From Eleusine coracana subsp. coracana (lineage: Eukaryota > Streptophyta > Magnoliopsida > Poales > Poaceae), in the NCBI GenBank assembly GCA_032690845.1, contig CM064426.1:72094403-72158402 (forward strand): a DNA stretch of 64,000 bases. The letters are read 5' to 3'. The number at the start of each line of letters is the position of its first letter. Position 1 is the stretch's first letter. A program made the translations under genes and the position numbers. A model generated the notes under the pieces. It saw nothing but the letters and a program-made list of their open reading frames with translations, was not told the origin of the DNA and did no database searches. This document shows, in pieces, positions 60,501 to 64,000 of the stretch.

Positions 60501-62043
60501 TATAGAAATTGCTATGAAACGGAGTTGCAAGATGACCCGTGATTATTTTTTTCTTTCCAGAGCCAATTATTAAGAGACAATTACTATGGTACCTTTTTAA
60601 CAGTTTGTTGAATTTGTAAAAAATATTATTTATCATAAACTGCTGCTAGTAATGAAAAGAGGAGGAACCTCAATATTATTTCAAGCACCATAACAAGTCT
60701 ATTATCGAAAAAAGAATAATGTACATGGTATACTGTCGTAGACCCAAAAAAAAGGCCCCACCAAGTAAAAGATTGATTTATATTACATAAAAACTCGTCC
60801 ATTAGAGTCTTGATGGTTGATTTAGCTCTCAAAGCAATTAAAGAAAATTCACCACATTATTAGGTCCATAAAAATGTTACACTTACTGTAGGACCCAAGA
60901 GAAGTAAGATATTCCATTGATATAAAAATAGTCAAATTAAAGAGGAACATGACATTCAAAAAAATTAAAGAGGAACAAGGAACATTCGGGAAATAACACT
61001 TTTTGCAAGTTATGCATAGCCACATAGGATTTCACATATGATCGAGGTTTCTTTTTCCAAACGTCTACTGTCATATCTCTTTACAGTATTTTATTTATTT
61101 TTTTGTGCTCCATGAGCTAATGAACAGATGGCAGGCTCTGGTGGATCAGATCAAGCTAAGAAAATACTGTCGATCTTTATGCATAGTTTTTCTTCTTTCG
61201 AATACGCAAGAGAGAGTTCTGTGTGTTCATATTATATAGAAGGAAAAATGACTCTATGCACGGTTAAATCAGTGGAAAGAAATATCCTACAACAGAAAAC
61301 ATCTGTACTTTTGGAAAACTTCTATAATACTAACTGAAAACGTCAAAGAAAAACTTCTACTGTCATTGACAATAATTTGAAAATTGGAAGCTGTCGCATT
61401 ATTTTAGTGAAGCTTGAATTCTTTTTTTTTTCCTTCGAATAAGTTTGACAGCATACGTTTTAGAGCAATTCAGGGCTCTGAGATGTCAGCTCATCGTAAA
61501 ACACCCAGAAAACAAGGGGTTTGCACGAATTTAATTTCGATGCAGTGCCTGGAGATCGATCTCATAAGGCATAGATACCTGGATGGACATATGGTTGTCG
61601 CCCTCGGGGTTGATCGCCGTCTTTATTGGAGGCACGCTCTCATCAGGGTCATCTGCCTGGAGCAGATGGATGCAGACGCCGTAGTTGAAGAGCCTGTAAT
61701 TTCTCTTGTTTATTTCTCCACCGGTTATTCATAATGAATTTTGAAAGAAACACCAATATACTGTTCATTGGACTCATCATGACAAAACCGTGTCAGGATC
61801 CAGCTGAACCCTCACAACGCAAAGATGCAACGAACCCGCCGTCCACGTACCATGCGCCGTCGGTGTCCAAGGAACCCGGGCGGCGGATGGGATGAAGCCG
61901 AGGACGTCGCGATAGAAATTTAGCGACCTCTGGAGCGACCGGCACACCATGGAGATGTGCCTCGGCCACGACCACCCTAGTAGCGCCGCTGTTGGCTCCT
62001 GGCTCGATACGTTCACCATGCTCGATTGGGCCAACCCTCCCAT
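57578..62043 (-). CDS. Chimeric gene: degraded glyoxalase-like domain joined to a multi-pass membrane domain (354 aa)
   Basis: Proposed exons 62043-61816 and 58414-57578 (GT-AG, phase 0). Exon 1 gives WPRHISMVCRSLQRSLNFYR and DVLGF, the first strand-helix of the vicinal-oxygen-chelate fold. Exon 2 gives ELAQEHFEQMGV, then GVYFDQILLQDPDGFQIEV, the C-terminal glyoxalase signature. The expected NHISFQ-like strand with its metal-binding His is absent, so catalysis is doubtful. After residue about 130 an acidic Ser/Asp-rich linker leads to a hydrophobic region with three clear membrane helices at about 249-275, 285-309 and 315-339, and perhaps one at 207-227, and then a basic end. The membrane part is of a family I do not recognise. 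The middle of exon 1 is in the wrong frame (see finding). A TATA box lies about 100 bp upstream of the ATG. It may be a young chimera or a pseudogene; the 3.4-kb intron could hide another exon. Confidence 0.6.
58805..58828 (+). repeat. Short interstitial telomere-like (TTAGGG) run
   Basis: Reads ctagggttagggttaggg and then ttagag, so three and a half hexamer units. Plant telomeres usually use TTTAGGG, so this resembles the telo-box-like leaders of some plant genes more than a true telomere scar. It lies in the intron of the chimeric gene at the start of a GC-rich segment (58850-59210). Confidence 0.6.
59236..60249. repeat. Region of repeated gtaacac/gtgttac motifs, possible CACTA-type derivative
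   Basis: Motifs such as taagtgttac, agtaacacatatat, agtaacgcatatatgtgtta, agtgacacatatatgtatta and aatgtgttactac recur on both strands across 1 kb. The right edge is cgtagtg at 60243-60249, compatible with a CACTA 3' terminus. A matching left terminus and the expected 3-bp duplication were not found, so the assignment is tentative. Confidence 0.4.
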
Positions 62044-63358
62044 GTCGACACTTCAGGGAATGTAACGCCGCTGGACAGAGCTAGGAGAAAGGAGGAGCAG
62101 CGATATGAGGATACTGCGTCCACCGTGATCGACCGCGCGATGTTTTATAGACCTTGCGCCCTGATGCTGACAGCTAATAGTTGATTCAGGCTGACAGCAG
62201 GAAGCGGTACTACACTCATTCATTCTTTTGACAGAGTAGCATATATATTAAATCATTGTCTTAAAGCTGCACTTTAGTTACAACATTTCAAGTCTTCTTC
62301 TTCCACTATTTCTTCTTATCATTATAGGTCCATCTATTACTCGTACAGCTCTTCTTTCCACTGTTATGGCACTTTTTGTCTCCCGAGGAGTCACATTGTT
62401 GCCTCGTGACCCTTACATTTAGTATAGAGTCACCACAAATTTGAACCCCTTAAGCAAGACAAAGCATCATTTTCTAAAAAAAAAAAGCGAGGCACTCACG
62501 CATAGTGTCAACTCAGGAAGGAAATTGGCATAAAAGCAACATGCAATGGTCAACACCTTCGATCATCCAGCAAAGTGTTCAGACACTGGCATTCCGGTCC
62601 TCTAGCATTCCAGGCCAATTCTCCTATCTCAAAAAAAAAAAAAAAAAAAAAAAACTCTCACTCCCCGACTCCCTTCCCAGGGAAATCGAAAGACAACGTA
62701 TATATCCTCTCTCTGTTGCAAAGGCGTCGACTAAAGAGGAGCATACCGTTGATTTAAATTTAATACATTATGGGTTATGGAATACATTTTGAACGAAGGT
62801 CATGATATAAATTATGGGTTTATGGAATACATGTTACTGATTTCACTAGGTTTCTGACTATAAACCATGACAATCCATCCCCAAAGTAAATAACTTGTTA
62901 GAGGATTATTTTATTGATTCTGTAAACGATACTGAATCCACTTAAACGGGCTCCGATATGTAATATATTACATATAAAATTGATCATTTAACACGCTCAT
63001 TTAAGCCCCGTCTGAATGAGAGGATATTTTATAGGAATTTTACTGGAGCTAAATTCTTAAGGAACACTGACATCATTTGGACAGTCACGCGGGTGATATT
63101 TTTGCTTTGTAGTATTAGCATGCAGTCCTTTCAAGACATTTTATTTATTTTTATCATCTGAATTGGACTTTCTTAATCAACATATTTTTTTTATTATAAT
63201 GGCTTCTAAACTTGTATGCACATCTTAAATTATATTTGACGTAATATGTGATAATTCATCATGATCTTATTTCATAAACACATAAACCGACCGTTCCATG
63301 GCACTTTTCTTTTCTGCCGATTCAAACTTTATATCCAGATTAGATAGTGTTTAACTGT
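62044..63358. other. 5' flank of the chimeric gene and intergenic DNA
   Basis: After the promoter there is an A run at about 62632-62654 with no matched duplication. The phrase tttatggaatac recurs around 62770-62830. No gene or RNA was recognised. Confidence 0.4.
62141..62150 (-). promoter_or_regulatory. TATA box of the chimeric glyoxalase-membrane gene
   Basis: Minus-strand ctataaaaca lies about 100 bp upstream of the ATG at 62043, the usual spacing for a TATA box with a leader of about 70 nt. It supports this ATG as the start and suggests the gene keeps a working core promoter. Confidence 0.6.
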
Positions 63359-63367
63359 TTTCTTGTA

Positions 63368-63834
63368 GAAACAATAGTGTTTCGGTCATCGGTTTATATT
63401 CCAATTGCGTGTTAACCATCCATTTCCAGATTTTGCAGATTTACCATCCAATTTTGAATTTAAAACTCAATTTTACTATTGAGGTGTTAACAGAGGCTAA
63501 CGGTGTTAAATTGTGTGAAAAAAAACAAATTGCCCCTCCATTGCCTCTGCCTCCCCTGACACCACATGCCCGCCTAACGCGACGCCGCGAGCTCGCCCCA
63601 TGCCGCGAGTCAGGTTGCAGAAGTGGAGTGGAGTCGGGGCAAGCTGGGGCAAAATAATCCAGGGTGTTTTTTTTATTTGTTTTATTACGTTTATTCGGTA
63701 TCCACTAACGCCGTTCGGAATGAATGGTTAACGTCTGCTTTGTTTTTTCCTCGCGATGGTAAAGTCGCAAAATCTGAAAATGGATGATTAAAGTGTAATT
63801 GAAATATAAATCATGGCCGAAACGCTATTGCCCC
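63368..63834. mobile_element. Mutator-type element with long inverted ends and 9-bp target duplication (467 bp)
   Basis: A perfect 9-bp duplication, tttcttgta, lies at 63359-63367 and 63835-63843. The left end (gaaacaatagtgtttcggtc) and the reverse-complemented right end (ggggcaatagcgtttcggcc) align for about 75 bp, including ccatccatttccagattttg against tcatccattttcagattttg. Long inverted ends plus a 9-bp duplication identify a Mutator-like element. The interior (63520-63655) is GC-rich and unlike the flanks, and may be captured host DNA. Confidence 0.87.
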
Positions 63835-63843
63835 TTTCTTGTA

Positions 63844-64000
63844 TGCACCTTTACGTGGGTCTTTTAATGGTTCAAACCTTTTCAAGTTGCATGATTGTTA
63901 AATAGAGTTCAATTGAAATTTGGCAATATGATTATGCATACATTTTTGCAATAAAAAAAGGTAAGAAAATTGGCATACGTGCATTGAACTTGTCGTGTTT
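63844..64000. other. Window end, AT-rich, nothing recognised
   Basis: Only 157 bp remain after the Mutator element. No coding or structural signal is seen. Confidence 0.4.

Noticed and set aside
62632..62654. A run of about 22 bases as a retroposon tail
   Set aside because: No matched direct repeat was found on either side, so an insertion cannot be shown.
1..64000. CRISPR arrays, operons or phage-like modules
   Set aside because: The window is plant nuclear DNA with spliced genes; no array of spaced repeats or prokaryotic gene layout is present.

Overview
The window looks like nuclear DNA of a grass, almost certainly rice (Oryza). Genes are split by GT-AG introns. Coding exons are GC-rich at the 5' end while introns and intergenic DNA are AT-rich. 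Spaces between and inside genes are packed with small grass-type transposons. No bacterial, organellar or CRISPR features are seen. By recall only, the YABBY and IRE-type kinase genes fit the end of rice chromosome 12 (YABBY6 region); this was not checked by alignment.

Gene order: (1) 8.5-21.1 kb, + strand, a 13-exon ubiquitin-specific protease of the Arabidopsis UBP8 type (880 aa); (2) 30.8-35.7 kb, + strand, a six-exon YABBY transcription factor (199 aa); (3) 46.3-46.9 kb, - strand, a small Cys/Arg/Ala-rich protein of unknown function; (4) 47.7-55.0 kb, + strand, a ten-exon AGC kinase of the IRE/IREH family (1033 aa, IRE4-like), divergent from gene 3 across about 0.84 kb; (5) 57.6-62.0 kb, - strand, a two-exon chimeric gene joining a degraded glyoxalase-like domain to a multi-pass membrane domain. 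Genes 1-4 appear intact. They act separately (deubiquitination, lateral-organ patterning, kinase signalling), and nothing suggests a cluster pathway.

Mobile DNA dominates the rest. Intron 11 of the protease holds an apparently full RTE-type LINE (1040-aa uninterrupted endonuclease/reverse transcriptase, 20-bp perfect target duplication). Its intron 2 holds a 1.0-kb hAT derivative with a perfect 8-bp duplication. Kinase intron 5 holds a 3.0-kb decayed L1-type LINE with a 17-bp duplication. Short 5'-truncated LINE pieces lie in YABBY intron 1 and at 37.2 and 38.7 kb. A 4.8-kb LTR element without coding capacity spans 40.6-45.4 kb. Two Mutator-type MITEs with 9-bp duplications and five Stowaway-type MITEs were delimited.

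The most unusual items are the glyoxalase-membrane chimera, whose first exon carries a conserved segment in the wrong frame between two apparently compensating indels, and the intact RTE LINE with a triplicated N-terminal repeat. I found no convincing new multi-gene system.
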